NCBI RefSeq assembly: GCF_025370935.1
Contig: NC_133477.1
Coordinates: 829,371-893,370 of the forward strand
DNA: 64,000 bases
Direction of reading: 5' to 3'
Origin: Choristoneura fumiferana
Taxonomy: Eukaryota > Arthropoda > Insecta > Lepidoptera > Tortricidae
Shown here piece after piece: positions 12,901 to 27,900 of this stretch; positions within the stretch are counted from its first letter, which is position 1, and every line of letters starts with the position of its first letter. Below the pieces are notes generated by a model, which made no database searches, was not told the DNA's origin, and saw only the letters and a list, made by a program, of their open reading frames with translations. Both the position numbers and the translations under genes were made by a program.

Positions 12901-15900
12901 ACTATGTCATTTTTATAACAGGAATGACATTTGCAAAAACAAGACCGAGTACATGTGCCCGAGGTGCAACGTGTTTCCAGCGTGCCGCTTCTCGAGGATC
13001 AGCAACTTCTGCAAGCTGGCCAAGATCCACAAGGTGCTGGACGGCCCCTACGTTTTACACTACGGGGTATTTTTGGCTGTGTGGGGTAAGTTAATATTGT
13101 CCCTGTATCATCACCATCATATCGGCCGTAGGACGTCCACTGTTGGACGTAGGCCTCCCCCATAGACCTCCTGTCGCTTCGGTTGGAAGCGGCATGGATA
13201 TGCATACTCAATAATAAATAATAATAATAATAAATATTCTTTATCTACACCCATATAGTAAACCATAGATAAATGACCAGCATTACGACATTGGATTCTA
13301 TTATGAACACGGCTGTACCGTAATGGTCATTACGATATCATACATCATTACAGTACTTGCGCGCCACGCGTACGAGCAGCAGCAGGTCGTCGCGGGCGCA
13401 GCTCGTGGGGCAGACATACCTAGATTTTGGTAATGCAGGTCATTCTCAAAGGTTCTTGAACACATTATAGAGGATTAATTATATGGATGTAGATAAAATA
13501 TTGTATGAAACTGTACGTAATTAGGCCTTAAAACACTCATGTGACCCTATTATGAAACTCGGCTACGCCTCGTTTCATAAACCACACTCGTGTTTTAAGG
13601 ACCCCTATTACGAAACAGTTGCATAAATAACTATTATTTGAACAATAGCAATTTGGTAATGCATCAAAAAGTGAAAACGATGCCACTTGCAAAAGTTTAA
13701 AACTGTCACAGATAGCAGCGCCCCTTCAATTAGGTATGCTTTATCCACCATCACCATCCATCGTGAACCCGCGGCTTTAATCAGGGCATTCGTCCATCTA
13801 ATTGGTGGACGCCCTAAAATTCTAAAAAGTTGCCAAATGTAAAGCAACCAAACCATCATCGCATATGACAATCGCCGTTGATGTAAGGCTTCATGGGCTC
13901 TCGACTTTACCGGCAATTCATACTTTTCTCATTCTCCATATCAACTTGCCCCCCCCCCCCTGGGCCTGGGCCTGGGCGACGCCCCGACGCCCTTGGCTGC
14001 GCCTGCCGATCAGTGTACTTTATTCGACATTCGATGCTGTATGTGTCGTGTTGCATCCCCTGAGGGGTCATTCACGGGTAATCTGTGTGTGTGTTGCATA
14101 GTGAGTCAACGTAAGTCAATACCACAAAAATACACCTGAGACAAATAGAAAAATTATCTTTACACTTTATGGCTTTTCAGAACCGATGTTGCCCACTTTT
14201 TCCCCTGCTGGGTGATGCGCACACATTTTTTAGGGTTCAGTACTCAACGGGTCCAAAAGGCTCTATTAAGTTACTGTCACTCACATGTCCGTCTGTTTGT
14301 CTTTCGTCTGTCACACAGGTTTTATAGCCAAATGGATGGGGCTGGTTTCCAGATTTTCACCATAAACTACATATTACTAGACGAACCGACCTTGCTTGAC
14401 AGCGTGACCGAAAGTGAGATGGACCTGTCTGTGTAAATTTGAAAATGTCTGTGTGAGTTTTAGAGTTGCCCTCACTGCTAAATATGAGTTGTCGATAACC
14501 ATAGGTACCGTATCCCCGGTATCCCCGTGTATATCCGGTTTCGTCATATAGGTAAGGTACACTGTACAAATAAATCTTAAGGGCTGTTGTAGTAAAGTAG
14601 GTAAGTACTAGAAACTTCATAAACATTTCTAAATTAAAAAAAATCCAGCAAACATCTATCACTCCCACTCATGTCACTCGTCGTTAAATTTACACTAGAG
14701 AGTTAGGTAGGTTAGGTACCTATATTAAGAGTATGTCAAGAGTGTAAATAGTAAGCTATAAATAAAACACAAACAAGATACGTAAAATATGGAAGTTGCA
14801 GGCGAAGTCCAAAAACCCATTTAGATGGAATAAATTTACTTAAAATATAAAAATTACATTAAATAGTTCTTAAACCTAACAACCTAAGAGCCTGAGCCAA
14901 TGCGATGCTAGTAATTGACTAACTCTTGGAGGCTACGTCCACCGCTGGCGCGCGGTGCTTGGTCAGCGGCGGCACTCGGAGCTCGGAGAAGCCTCGGTGC
15001 CGCAGCGCGTGCGCCGCGCCCGGGCCGTCGCTTTGTCGAAACACCTACTCTCTCTCTGAAATAATTTATTTGAATTTCTAGCAACCTCATTGTGCGTACT
15101 TTGGAAACGCAAAGAAAGTTTTTGGAAGTGGCTGTGGGAAATAAATACAGATGAAGTCCGTGAATCATTTAGGTAAATATTTTTTGCCGAAATCATATTT
15201 CGAAAAGCACAGGTCGAAAGTATATCTATTGAAAATACTTAATAGGTAAGAAGTTACTTTACATCATTTTAATATGGATTTAACAGTAATTGAATGAAAG
15301 TTTAATTTTGTCAGTTTGCATTTTGTGTCACTTTGCTACCCTTACAAGTTTTCTAAATGAGTAATTCATAAATATACTAACTATTCAATACTCAAGTTTT
15401 CTTTTTATTTCATTTTTAATAAAAAAAATATAAAAATTTGTTCATTCCACGAAATGCGATTTGCTTCTAGTGAAAAATCTTAGGACTTGCAATACCACTG
15501 AAAGACATATCCCGAATTAATTTGATATAGATACGTAGTTCTTACCTAGTTACTTGTTGTTTTGTTTGTCAGACCAGAATATTCAATGAAATACACTATC
15601 AAGCCTCGATCCCGGCGCACGGGTGTGATGCAGAATTATACCACCGGCTTCGAGAAGTACGGACGCGCGCTCGTGGTCACCGTGCTGTGCGGTGCGCTGG
15701 TGAGTCGGCGCAGCACGTGGCGGTTGGCGGTTGGCGGTGGCGGGCCGAGCCAATGAGGGCTATCGCGAATGAATTCGCCGCTAGAGGCGCTAGTGTAGCG
15801 TGAGGTCTCCGAAATGTCAAATCTCATAGTTTTTGGGTGAGCTACGCGGGTTTATTTATAATTAGAATAATTTTGTGAATATTTTGCAATATCTGAAATT

Positions 15901-18900
15901 AATTATGGCAAATATGCGTTCCGGGGCAATGAATGTCTGTGTTTTGAGACAGTTTTGTCTTTCGGAAACCTTTGTCCTCCCTTTTTCCGAACAAAATGGG
16001 GACTATGCAACACTGTGGCATGCTCGAAATTTTTATGGTACGGTTTTAAGGTGTATTAAATATGATTTTAATCTAAACTTTGTTTCACGCCCGTAATAAC
16101 AGACTTTGAAAGCCATACTTAAAAACCTCACGCAACAGTGCGCCATCTAGTGAGACAAAAAACGATAGCCCTCATTACGCACGTTACAGACTGACTGCAC
16201 GACAACCGCAACGTGACTGCAACTGCCGGCTGCAATGGAAAATTTATGGGCAGTCGGCAGTTGGCAGTTACGTTGCAGTTGGAATGCAGTCCGTCTGTAA
16301 CGGGCAACGCCCCCTATAGTATCAAAAAATTACAGCTATAATGATACGAGTAGACCATCTATTGCTATATTGAAATTTGAAAAACTACTTAATTGTAAAC
16401 CATTAACGCGTTCGGGAAAGTTAGTTTAGCTGTCATTTTTTGATGGTAGATTGAAGGCCGTCTACCATCTTAAGGAGCGGCCATACCGCTGCTTGAAAAA
16501 CGGCGACGGTACGGAATCGCAGAGACGCATCGTATGCGCACCGTTTTTAGGGTTCCGTAGCCAAAATGGCAAAAACGGTACCTTTATAGTTTCGCCGTGT
16601 CTGTCTGTCTGTCCGTCCGCAGCTTTGCTCAGGGACTATCAATGCTAGAAAGCTGTAATTTTGCACGAATATAGGGCAGAATTAAGTACCGGTTTTGGCC
16701 ACCTAAGCCCGTTTTTGGCCAGTTGACATTTGCATTTGCAGCCGTAAACGTCAGGACTTTACCGCATGCTCTCTACTACGTTTACAGTACCCTTAGTGTA
16801 AGTTTTCGGTTACAAAATACGTCTCGATCGCGTTCGCGTTAAAATCTCAATTTGTATGGAAACATGAACAGCGCATCTAGCGGAACGTTTGCGATGTTCG
16901 TGTTTGCATACAAATTGAGATTTTAACGCGAACGCGATCGAGACGTATTTTGTAACCGAAAACTTACACTAAGGGCACAGCACGTCACTGCGATTCCGCA
17001 CCGTCTGTGTATTTTGCGCAGCGGTGTGGAGGGCATGCGATAAAAACGGTGCGCATACGATGCGTCACTACGATTCCGTACCGTCACCGTTTTTTAAGCA
17101 GCGGTTTGGCCGCTCCTTTAAGTGATTTCACTCGTCATGCTCATAAATTTTGTATTTATGCTGGATGTGTGTGACATTCTTAATAGTGTATATAAATATA
17201 AAGTACTTTAACTATTCGTCTAAGACCAAGCCAAAATATCAATCCTCAGCTGCAGCTCGATAGCTGTATATGCAGTTAATTGCAAATTAACCTTGTTTTA
17301 ATTTCAGGGCTCAAATAGTGTTTTTTTGTTAAGTCTTTTCTTGGAATTCCTTTTTTTAGTGCCATGCCAATACCTTATTGTGGTCTATAGATCTATTGTG
17401 CACTCATATCGCCGTTTTGATTCTTTCTAAATAACAGCGATGTTCTCTGTTGCCTTGTTTTTCATTGGTGTGTGTCGCGCAGTACGGAGCGCCGGTGTTA
17501 ATGCTGGTGCCCTTGTTTGAGCACAAACAGAAGACGGACATTAACCTGATGAAGGATAAGGTCGTGTCACAACGTAACGAAGACATAGCGTTTATAGTGA
17601 TATTTGCTATTAAACTCGTTATTATACAAATAATTGGTGAACTTGTAAGTACTGGCCACGTGTTCTAATAATGTAATATTACCTGGGCGATCGAGCTCCG
17701 CGCGGGCTAAAACTCGGTAACCCAGAGATAAGACCAAGCTAGATCGACTTTTCATCCCCGAAAACCCCTACATACCAAATTTCATCGAAATCGTTGGAGC
17801 CGTTTCCGAGACTATATCTACATATACATTATATACAAGAATTGCTAGTTTAAAGGTATTAGATAGATATATAGATAGATAGACGTAATATCAGTAAGGA
17901 TTAATATCCACAGAGTTTTTTTTGGGTGCCTTTGTCTTAAATTTGTTACATAATTTTAGTGCATATACTCGCAGCTCACACGATCCTTAGTTTATCACTC
18001 GAAAGTACAGATGTGCAAGTTGCGGAAAAATTCCAAAAACTTGGAAAAGTTCTCGAAATTTTTTGGAAATTTTCACAAGATATATAGGAACGGAAAGTTC
18101 TATCCTCATACAAAATTGTGTGAAGTTTCCGAAATTTTCCTATATGAAAACTATGGTATTTTGGAAACTTTCTTTGGCATATTAGTATATAGGTACTTGA
18201 AAGTAGGTACTAGTGGTGCTTAAGTTACGTCACCTGCTTACTGGATTTTATTGTATTTGTCATCCAATGAAATAAAATGCAATATCTATTATTTTTTACA
18301 GATTTACAGAATACCAGTTCATTATATAACCAAATTAGTGGAAAATCACAGAACTTATGAGTGTTACGCGCGCGCGTTCGCACTCAAAACCTTCCTGGCG
18401 GCCTTCATGTTGACTTTTCCGATATTGTTTTACTACGCATGGGTGAAGGTACATTTTGAAATAATTAAGAAATTTATTTACCCAATCATTTTTGCTGAAC
18501 TGCACTCCTACAAGGGCTACAAGGCCGTGGTGTACTTAATAGGTTAATAACGTAGTTAGTTCTTATCTTCTAAGCAACCGGGCTTTGATGGGAGTTTTCA
18601 TTTAGAGAAAATATGGACTTAGAATAAATAGAATATAATACATTTATTTGGTGTAAAAAAAGTTTGTATTTACATGAAATCTTAATCTAAATATTAACTG
18701 CACCAAAATGGATGCCTCTCAGCAAATGCCATGTCTGAAGTTCTTTAGTCATGGCGTTGGTTTGAATAATAAAGCTAGACTAAACTAAACATGTGGAGAG
18801 ATGTAGCAGGTGAATTATAAAAGCGCAACAAATAGACGCAACTAAATAGGTAATATAAAGATCAATCAGAGTTCCAACATCACGTAAATAATGTCGTTTA

Positions 18901-21900
18901 AAGTGTAAGTAGAATAATAAAGAAATTAAGTTATGTCTCACCTATAGGTACTCATAGTTGTGAATGCCAGACCTCCAGTTTGCAAGTCCAACACTATACT
19001 ATCCCGCTTAACCACCACGCAGATGACAATATTTAATATAAATTACTGATCTTCTTGCGCGTGAAGTTGTGGGGCGGAGGCTTAAAGGAGACAATTAAAC
19101 AGCACAAGCGTTGCGTAAATACTGAATGTATTAATTGAAACACCTTAGTTATAAGTACATTATTAATATTAATATGTAAAACTATACTACTTACAATCCT
19201 ATAAAAATATGGCACAACTCAAAAGCACGCGTTTTCCTAGAGCAAGACCAGGCTCGCCTCCAAAACCCATACATGTAACAAATTTCGTCGAAACTGTGAG
19301 AGCCGCTTTCTCAAAACAATCTAGAAATAAGAAATAAAATTAGAATAATTGCCGTTTTAAAAATATATAAGATACTAGCGCCCCGCCCCGGCTCCGCGCG
19401 GGTACAATTTTTAAAATAACCTTTGTTCCTTTGGACTGTCGGGTAAAATGGTCTCAAAGGCACTTCACATAAATTTTTCAGCTCCTTTCCCAAAAACTAT
19501 ACCAGCGCATGCTGATGATAGAATGAAATGTATTTTATAATAAATTTAGTATTTTAGAAAATATATTAGAAATGGAATTGCTAAAAAAAACCCTGGACAG
19601 GCTATTTTTAATTATTGAAAAAAAAAAATGATTTTTAATAAATTTTTGTTGCATCATCGAGATAATAAGACAATTTTACATTAACTTAAAAGTATAATAC
19701 ATATAGAATATGTGGACGTTGGGTTTGCTATTGTTTACCTGGACGAACTACTGGGTTGCCAGTTATTATGTCGATGCCAGTTACTTTCATTTGATTAGAT
19801 AATAGAACAAATTGTATATCAACGTAAGCGCTGTTTTATTGTGAACACGTTGATATAGGGTTGTCTGCATTTAATTAAAAATCATTAAAAAAAAATAAAA
19901 AAAAACCTGTCCAGGATTTTTTAGCAAAATCATTTCTAATATATTTTCTAAAATACTAAATTTATTATAAAAATACATTTCATTCTATTATCAGACCGGT
20001 GAAGATCTTTTCAAGTTCGGATCTTCTACTATATTTTATGGCAACTTTTTTCACACTTTGAGTTAAATTGTTGAATTTTTAGTATGGAACCCTAATTTTT
20101 TGTGGTAAGTAATTAAAAAATATAGCCTATAGAACTTTGGAATAATTTAACATTCTAATAGTGAAAGAATTTTTAAAATCGGTCCAGTACTTTTTGAGTT
20201 TATTCGTAACATACATCTATAAATCCAAATCTTTCCTCTATAAAATATTAGTATAAAATATTAGACATAGATTGCGATTTAAATATTGACAGAAGGGGCA
20301 GGACGAGATAAAAGTAGTTCCTGCTTACGACAGTTTCTGTTTGTTCGTTTCAGGGTCTTGAATATTTTTTGCCAGTAAGACTAGAGTCGTATGCCAAAAG
20401 AGATGTGTTCTTGGAACGTCGCGGCCAGTTCAGTTTCACGCACTGCGGCCCCTTCACCTGCCTGGACGAGGTGTTCTTCGTGCTCCTGGCGACCATCCTG
20501 ATCAAGTACATGGCGATGCCATTCGCAGTGTACCTCAAAGGGTAAGTGTTACGTGTTAAAAAAACGCGATTTTGAAAATAAGCTATTCATTTTGCTACTA
20601 GGAAATAGTGTTTCTGGTGAATTGATCTAACCAGCCCATCGCGCGCGCCGCCGCCCTTTGCTCGCCGTCCCGCGCGCGCGCAGCTTCTTGTTAATAATAG
20701 ATCTAACCAGCCTATCGCGGGCGCCGCCGCCCTTTGCTCACCGTCCCGCGCGCGCGCAACTTCTTGTTCATAATTGATCTAACCAGTCCATCTCGCGCGC
20801 GCCGCCGCCCTTTGCTCGCCGTCCCGCGCGCGCGCAGCTTCTTGTTCATAATTCCTTATTTAGCACTCATAAGACATAATGTATTAATGTACCTAATAAT
20901 ATTTTTCCATAGGTTAATCATTAATACTCTGACTGACTACAATCAATGTGCCGTCATCACTAAAGATGCCCCATCCTGGGAACGAGAATACAGGCTAGAG
21001 ACGGTCACAGAAGTAATGATGGCCAGAAAACTCACAGTGTTAAGTAAGTAACTCAGCGTATTTTTAACCCCCGACGCAAAAAGAGGGGTGTTATAAATTT
21101 GACCACTATGTGTGTCTGTCTGTGGCACCTTAGGTATAGGTATTAGCGGGCTGTTTTCCGCAACTCGACGTCTAAGTGCGCCTATTTTGCGTGATTAGGC
21201 TGTAGGCACTATTCATGCCAGCCTAGCTCCTAGAGGAAGCCTAGCAGACCCTTCACGTTGCCGGCGACTTCCTGCAGTGACCTCGGTGATTCAAGGTGTA
21301 GTGCCCTGTAGCTTGCCACACCAGAGCATCCCAGAAGGATGTGAGTGGCTGTCTCTTCTGCCTCCATGCATGCTCTGCACAGGGGGCTGTCTGTAACACC
21401 TAGATTATGTAAGTGCTTGTTTAGAAAGTCGTGTCCAGTAAGAGCTCCGACCAGCAGTCGGAGTTGATCCCTCCTAAGTCCGCGAAGCTTGCGGGACAAT
21501 CCGGGGTTGATCGTCGGGAGGGCTTCTCTGGTTTGCCTGCATGTATCTAGGTTTGTCCAATATTGTTGGTGCATTACCTTGGTATTGTGTCGCAGTTTGC
21601 CACGCAGCCATCCAAAGGGCAGAGGTAGGATGGGTTCGGGACCGAAGACCTTCATCTCCGACCCCCCTCTAGCCAATCGGTCCACTGTGTCCTTTTATCC
21701 ATTGTAGTGTTATGGTGTTTGTCTCACTAACCAATGTTAGAGCTCGATGGCACTCGTAGATTAGCCCTGATGTCATGCCCTGATGTCGCTCTGCAGGGCT
21801 TGCAAGACCAATTTGCTGTCAGACAGTATACGGATAGAAAAATTCTGGACCTTTCTGGTAACGTGTCAATCGCTGCAGTTACCATTATGACTCCCATACA

Positions 21901-24900
21901 TTCCGCTTGGAAGACGGTATTATGGGCTCCTGGTGACGTTGATATGTTGATATTCAGGTCCTCTGAGTGTGTTCCAGAGCCTGTACCAGTTGATGTCTTT
22001 GACCCGTCCGTGAAGATCCTTAGCTCTTTCAAGTTGAGTTCCTCACCCGGGTCTTCGTGTAGATGTATCTTGTATTTTTTATCGAATACGTACTGTTTCG
22101 GTATCCTGTTGGTGACCGCCTGAAAGAGTGGTTCCTTGTGTACTAGTTCATCAAGCAGTTTTGCGTGTGGAACTCTTACGGTTTTCCATAGGTTTAACTT
22201 TTTTAGCCTTACCGCCGTCGCTCCCGCCTCCTGTTGGATAAACAAGCGACAGGCCCAGTAGAGCTTCCAGGGCCGCAGTCGGAGTAGTTCTCATGCAGCC
22301 CGTGGTTGCCATGCAAGCCAGCCTCTGGAATCGTTGTAGCTTTGCTTCGACAGTGATTAGTTTGGCTCGTGGCCACCAAACCACTGCACCATAGCTGATT
22401 ATAGGTCTGATGACTGACTGGTATAGCCATAGAGTGACCTTGGGTGATAAACCCATTGCTTACCTATCATTCTACGGCACTGCCAGAAAGCCACTGTGCC
22501 CTTGTCGATCTTGTTGTTGAGATGGTTACTCCAGTTCAGTTTGCTATCCAGTATTACTCCTAGATACTTTACCTCCGAACTGTAGTTCCGTGTTGAACAA
22601 TCTGGGGGGAGTTATAGTTGCCCAGCAGTCATTTGTTTGTGAACATTACCTGTTCCATCTTCTTGGGGTTGACAGTTAGTTCGTTTTCGATGCACCATCG
22701 TTCCACGATCCGTATTGCCTGCTGCGTGACGTCACACACAGTGCTGCTGACTCTACCGCTTATTAGTATAGCAATATCGTCAGCGTACCCGATCGTGTAG
22801 TAGTACTAGTAGTGGTGTTGGTTGACTCTGGTTATGAGGTCACTAGCTTTTGCCCGCGGCTTCGCACGCGTTAAATTTGGGGTAACATAGATTTACTTTC
22901 TACGATCCTTTTTTTACTGTTTTGATTGATTTTTCGGAGGATTATGTGGCAGATACAGACAGTCGTTGTTTTAGACAGATGGTGCAAATTATTGGAATTC
23001 AAAAATCGACCCAAATAATAATAATTCATACAAACTTTGAACTCCTGTTTCACAAATTCAGGGGTGGAATTCCAAATCAATAGCTTAGCGCCACATATCC
23101 AAGCGTACTCATTCCGTCCTACACCCACTGTGGCACCTAGCTCTTAAACGGGTGAACAAGGCGGTATTTTCATTTGAAAGCAGGCTTTCTAGCGATTCTT
23201 CATATACATGTTTCATCACAATCCGTTCAGCCGTTTTTGAGATATTGAGATTTGAAGTGACAATGTCGGGGGTTTTTCCAACTTTTCGTTGGTTAGGTAG
23301 GTTAGGCTATTTATCTTTAAATTACTTATGTGCCACTAACGTGTAATAAACAATAACCTTGCGAAACATTAAAGTCCAAATTTTCATCCAAATCGAGCGT
23401 CCCCCCCCCCTCTAAAATCTAAAAAAATCAGAATGGTAGTAAATTGATTGCTTGAGATTGTTGTAGATTGCTTGAGAATTAGTAGTAGGTATAGTTTAAG
23501 AGTAAATAGCAGCCTATGGTATAAAACATACCTAAACTTGGAAGATTACGTACACACTACGAAATCCTTGGAAAAATCTTATCTCCGCCTCAGTGGAGCC
23601 GCAGCCTTAGATAACTTAAAAATATGATAACCAATGTAAGGAATGTCTTTTTGATTCTAGTGATGCAGTTCGCTTTGGTGACACTAGTGGGAGTTGCATT
23701 TCCCTTGGCGCCGCTGCTGCTGCTGATCCGTAACTTCTGCGACATCAGGTATGTACCTACTGTGTCAGGTACCAGCAGATATTCCATGCTGCTTGTTTTC
23801 TAGAACCTATCGCAGCGCCATCTACTTGCTCAAATTGTCTTGATTAAGTTGAATTGAGTCAGTATAATTATTAAGATGCGTTTTGTTATTTAATGTCATC
23901 AACTTTTTGCGAGACGTCTTACCCTTTAAGGTGCGGCCAAACCGCTGCTTAAAAAACGGTGACGGCACGGAATCACAGTGACGCACCGTATGCGCACCGT
24001 TTTTATCGCATGCTCTCCACACCGCTGCTTAAAATACGGAATCGCAGTGACTTGCCGTAAACGTCAGGTCTTTACCGAAAAAAAGTCGTGACGCTTACGG
24101 CACGTCACTGCGATTCCCCACCGTTTGCGTATTTTAAGCAGCGGTGTGGAAAGCATGCAAAAAAACGGTGCGCATACGATGCGTCGCTGCGATTCCGTAC
24201 CGTCGCCGTTTTTTAAGCAGCGGTGTGGCCGCTCCTTTAGTGTGTATAGTCATTTCGCGACTTCTCCCTTTTGTAGTTCTTAAACTTGACGGTTTTTTTA
24301 TTATATTCGTAAATTATGTACCGGACGGTTAATAGGTAAGGACAAGGTTTGCCACTATTGCTTATAATAATCGTGAGTTGAATCAGTTGAATCGTATAAT
24401 TTAGTACCTTCTTTTACAAATATCAAATTAAATTTTCAAAAAATAGTAGATTGTTCAACGAGGGAGGCAAAGAAGCAATATCACATGAGATAAATTGGCA
24501 CCCGAGCATAGCGAGGGTGTCAATATTTCGAGTGTGATATTGGTGTTTTTCCCGAGTTAAACACTGCTTTTCATTTCGACTACAAGGAAAGTAAATAATA
24601 TATATGTGAGAATACGAGAAAAAAATGTATTTAATTAAAAGCTTAACAAAAAATAATAGAAAAATTGTACAATTAATTCAGTTAAACTGCAACTAACTAC
24701 TGCCCGTACGTTTCAATGCAGTTTTACCAACTGTAATGAAAAATGTACAGGCAGTGGGCAGTTGACGGTTAGGTTACGGTTACGGACGCGGTCCGTGCGT
24801 GACGGAGACCTGACCGGTGTTGGGCATTGGGCAGGTACGAGGCGCGCATGTTCGTGCAGTGCCGCCGGCGGCCGCTGCTGCTGGACACGGCGCTGGGCGT

Positions 24901-27900
24901 GTGGACGCCTGTCCTCCAGCATCTGGCGCTCTTGAGCGTCCCTTCTATCGTAAGTGATGTCGCAGAGATCGGATTTTTTGCGGCAAAAGTCTACTTTGTA
25001 GCACTGGATTATTTTCGTACTTATACTTATATATTTTTTTGCAATAGGTATCTGTCATCTTGCTTATGAATGTTATAGTTACCTATCCCACACTAGTTGC
25101 CAGCTCCGCCTCGCTGCCCCGCGCCGCTCATCCCACACTAGTTGCCAGCTCCGCCTCGCTGCCCCGCGCCGCTCATCCCACACTAGTTGCCAGCTCCGCC
25201 TCGCTGCCCGCGCCGCTCATCCCACACTAGTTGCCAGCTCCGCCTCGCTGCCCCGCGCCGCTCATCCCACACTAGTTGCCAGCTCCGCCTCGCTGCCTCG
25301 CGCCGCTCATCCCACACTAGTTGCCAGCTCCGCCTCGCTGCCCCGCGCCGCTCATCCCACACTAGTTGCCAGCTCCGCCTCGCTGCCCCGCGCCGCTCAT
25401 CCCACACTAGTTGCCAGCTCCGCCTCGCTGCCCGCGCCGCTCATCCCACACTAGTTGCCAGCTCCGCCTCGCTGCCCCGCGCCGCTCATCCCACACTAGT
25501 TGCCAGCTCCGCCTCGCTGCCCGCGCCGCTCATCCCACACTAGTTGCCAGCTCCGCCTCGCTGCCCGCGCCGCTCATCCCACACTAGTTGCCAGCTCCGC
25601 CTCGCTGCCCCGCGCCGCTCATCCCACACTAGTTGCCAGCTCCGCCTCGCTGCCCCGCGCCGCTCATCCCACACTAGTTGCCAGCTCCGCCTCGCTGCCC
25701 GCGCGCCGCTCATCCCACACTAGTTGCCAGCTCCGCCTCGCTGCCCCGCGCCGCTCATCCCACACTAGTTGCCAGCTCCGCCTCGCTGCCCGCGCCGCTC
25801 ATCCCACACTAGTTGCCAGCTCCGCCTCGCTGCCCCGCGCCGCTCATCCCACACTAGTTGCCAGCTCCGCCTCGCTGCCCGCGCCGCTCATCCCACACTA
25901 GTTGCCAGCTCCGCCTCGCTGCCCCGCGCCGCTCATCCCACACTAGTTGCCAGCTCCGCCTCGCTGCCCCGCGCCGCTCATCCCACACTAGTTGCCAGCT
26001 CCGCCTCGCTGCCGCGCGCCGCTCATCCCACACTAGTTGCCAGCTCCGCCTCGCTGCCCCGCGCCGCTCATCCCACACTAGTTGCCAGCTCCGCCTCGCT
26101 GCCCCGCGCCGCTCATCCCACACTAGTTGCCAGCTCCGCCTCGCTGCCTCGCGCCGCTCATCCCACACTAGTTGCCAGCTCCGCCTCGCTGCCCGCGCCG
26201 CTCATCCCACACTAGTTGCCAGCTCCGCCTCGCTGCCGCGCCGCTCATCCCACACTAGTTGCCAGCTCCGCCTCGCTGCCCGCGCCGCTCATCCCACACT
26301 AGTTGCCAGCTCCGCCTCGCTGCCCCGCGCCGCTCATCCCACACTAGTTGCCAGCTCCGCCTCGCTGCCCCGCGCCGCTCATCCCACACTAGTTGCCAGC
26401 TCCGCCTCGCTGCCCGCGCCGCTCATCCCACACTAGTTGCCAGCTCCGCCTCGCTGCCCCGCGCCGCTCATCCCACACTAGTTGCCAGCTCCGCCTCGCT
26501 GCCCCGCGCCGCTCATCCCACACTAGTTGCCAGCTCCGCCTCGCTGCCCCGCGCCGCTCATCCCACACTAGTTGCCAGCTCCGCCTCGCTGCCCCGCGCC
26601 GCTCATCCCACACTAGTTGCCAGCTCCGCCTCGCTGCCCGCGCCGCTCATCCCACACTAGTTGCCAGCTCCGCCTCGCTGCCCCGCGCCGCTCATCCCAC
26701 ACTAGTTGCCAGCTCCGCCTCGCTGCCCCGCGCCGCTCATCCCACACTAGTTGCCAGCTCCGCCTCGCTGCCCCGCGCCGCTCATCCCACACTAGTTGCC
26801 AGCTCCGCCTCGCTGCCCCGCGCCGCTCATCCCACACTAGTTGCCAGCTCCGCCTCGCTGCCCCGCGCCGCTCATCCCACACTAGTTGCCAGCTCCGCCT
26901 CGCTGCCCCGCGCCGCTCATCCCACACTAGTTGCCAGCTCCGCCTCGCTGCCCCGCGCCGCTCATCCCACACTAGTTGCCAGCTCCGCCTCGCTGCCCCG
27001 CGCCGCTCATCCCACACTAGTTGCCAGCTCCGCCTCGCTGCCCGCGCCGCTCATCCCACACTAGTTGCCAGCTCCGCCTCGCTGCCCCGCGCCGCTCATC
27101 CCACACTAGTTGCCAGCTCCGCCTCGCTGCCCCGCGCCGCTCATCCCACACTAGTTGCCAGCTCCGCCTCGCTGCCCCGCGCCGCTCATCCCACACTAGT
27201 TGCCAGCTCCGCCTCGCTGCCCCGCGCCGCTCATCCCACACTAGTTGCCAGCTCCGCCTCGCTGCCCCGCGCCGCTCATCCCACACTAGTTGCCAGCTCC
27301 GCCTCGCTGCCCGCGCCGCTCATCCCACACTAGTTGCCAGCTCCGCCTCGCTGCCCCGCGCCGCTCATCCCACACTAGTTGCCAGCTCCGCCTCGCTGCC
27401 CCGCGCCGCTCATCCCACACTAGTTGCCAGCTCCGCCTCGCTGCCCCGCGCCGCTCATCCCACACTAGTTGCCAGCTCCGCCTCGCTGCCCCGCGCCGCT
27501 CATCCCACACTAGTTGCCAGCTCCGCCTCGCTGCCCCGCGCCGCTCATCCCACACTAGTTGCCAGCTCCGCCTCGCTGCCCCGCGCCGCTCATCCCACAC
27601 TAGTTGCCAGCTCCGCCTCGCTGCTTCGCGCCGTTCATCCTCTGCTGTACCTATAATTATTTGTTTGTTAGTAGTACTCCTTCAATGTGTTGTCTGTTGC
27701 AGGCGCTTACGTTAGCTCGAGCTACAAAAGCAGTTCCAAGGAAAGTATATATGGATAGCAATGGAAGTATGAAAGGATATTTATTCTATTCCATGTATAG
27801 AATGCCGACACAAGTAAGTTAATTTAGTGTTATATTAATAGTTATTACTTACCTACTCTTCTTTTTCTTTAAATCCATTTATTAGACATGTTTAGTAGCT

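Noticed and set aside
18449..18547. Extension of anoctamin exon 13 past 18448
   Set aside because: The frame stays open, but the family continues with the sequence encoded at 20354, and GTACAT works as donor with matching phase.
25086..27640. Direct repeats resembling a CRISPR array
   Set aside because: Units are contiguous with no unique spacers, and the sequence is eukaryotic.
25187..27715. Many long open frames with 15-residue repeats on both strands
   Set aside because: They arise because the 45-bp minisatellite unit is divisible by three. Frames are broken by 44-bp units, and the array sits in an intron.
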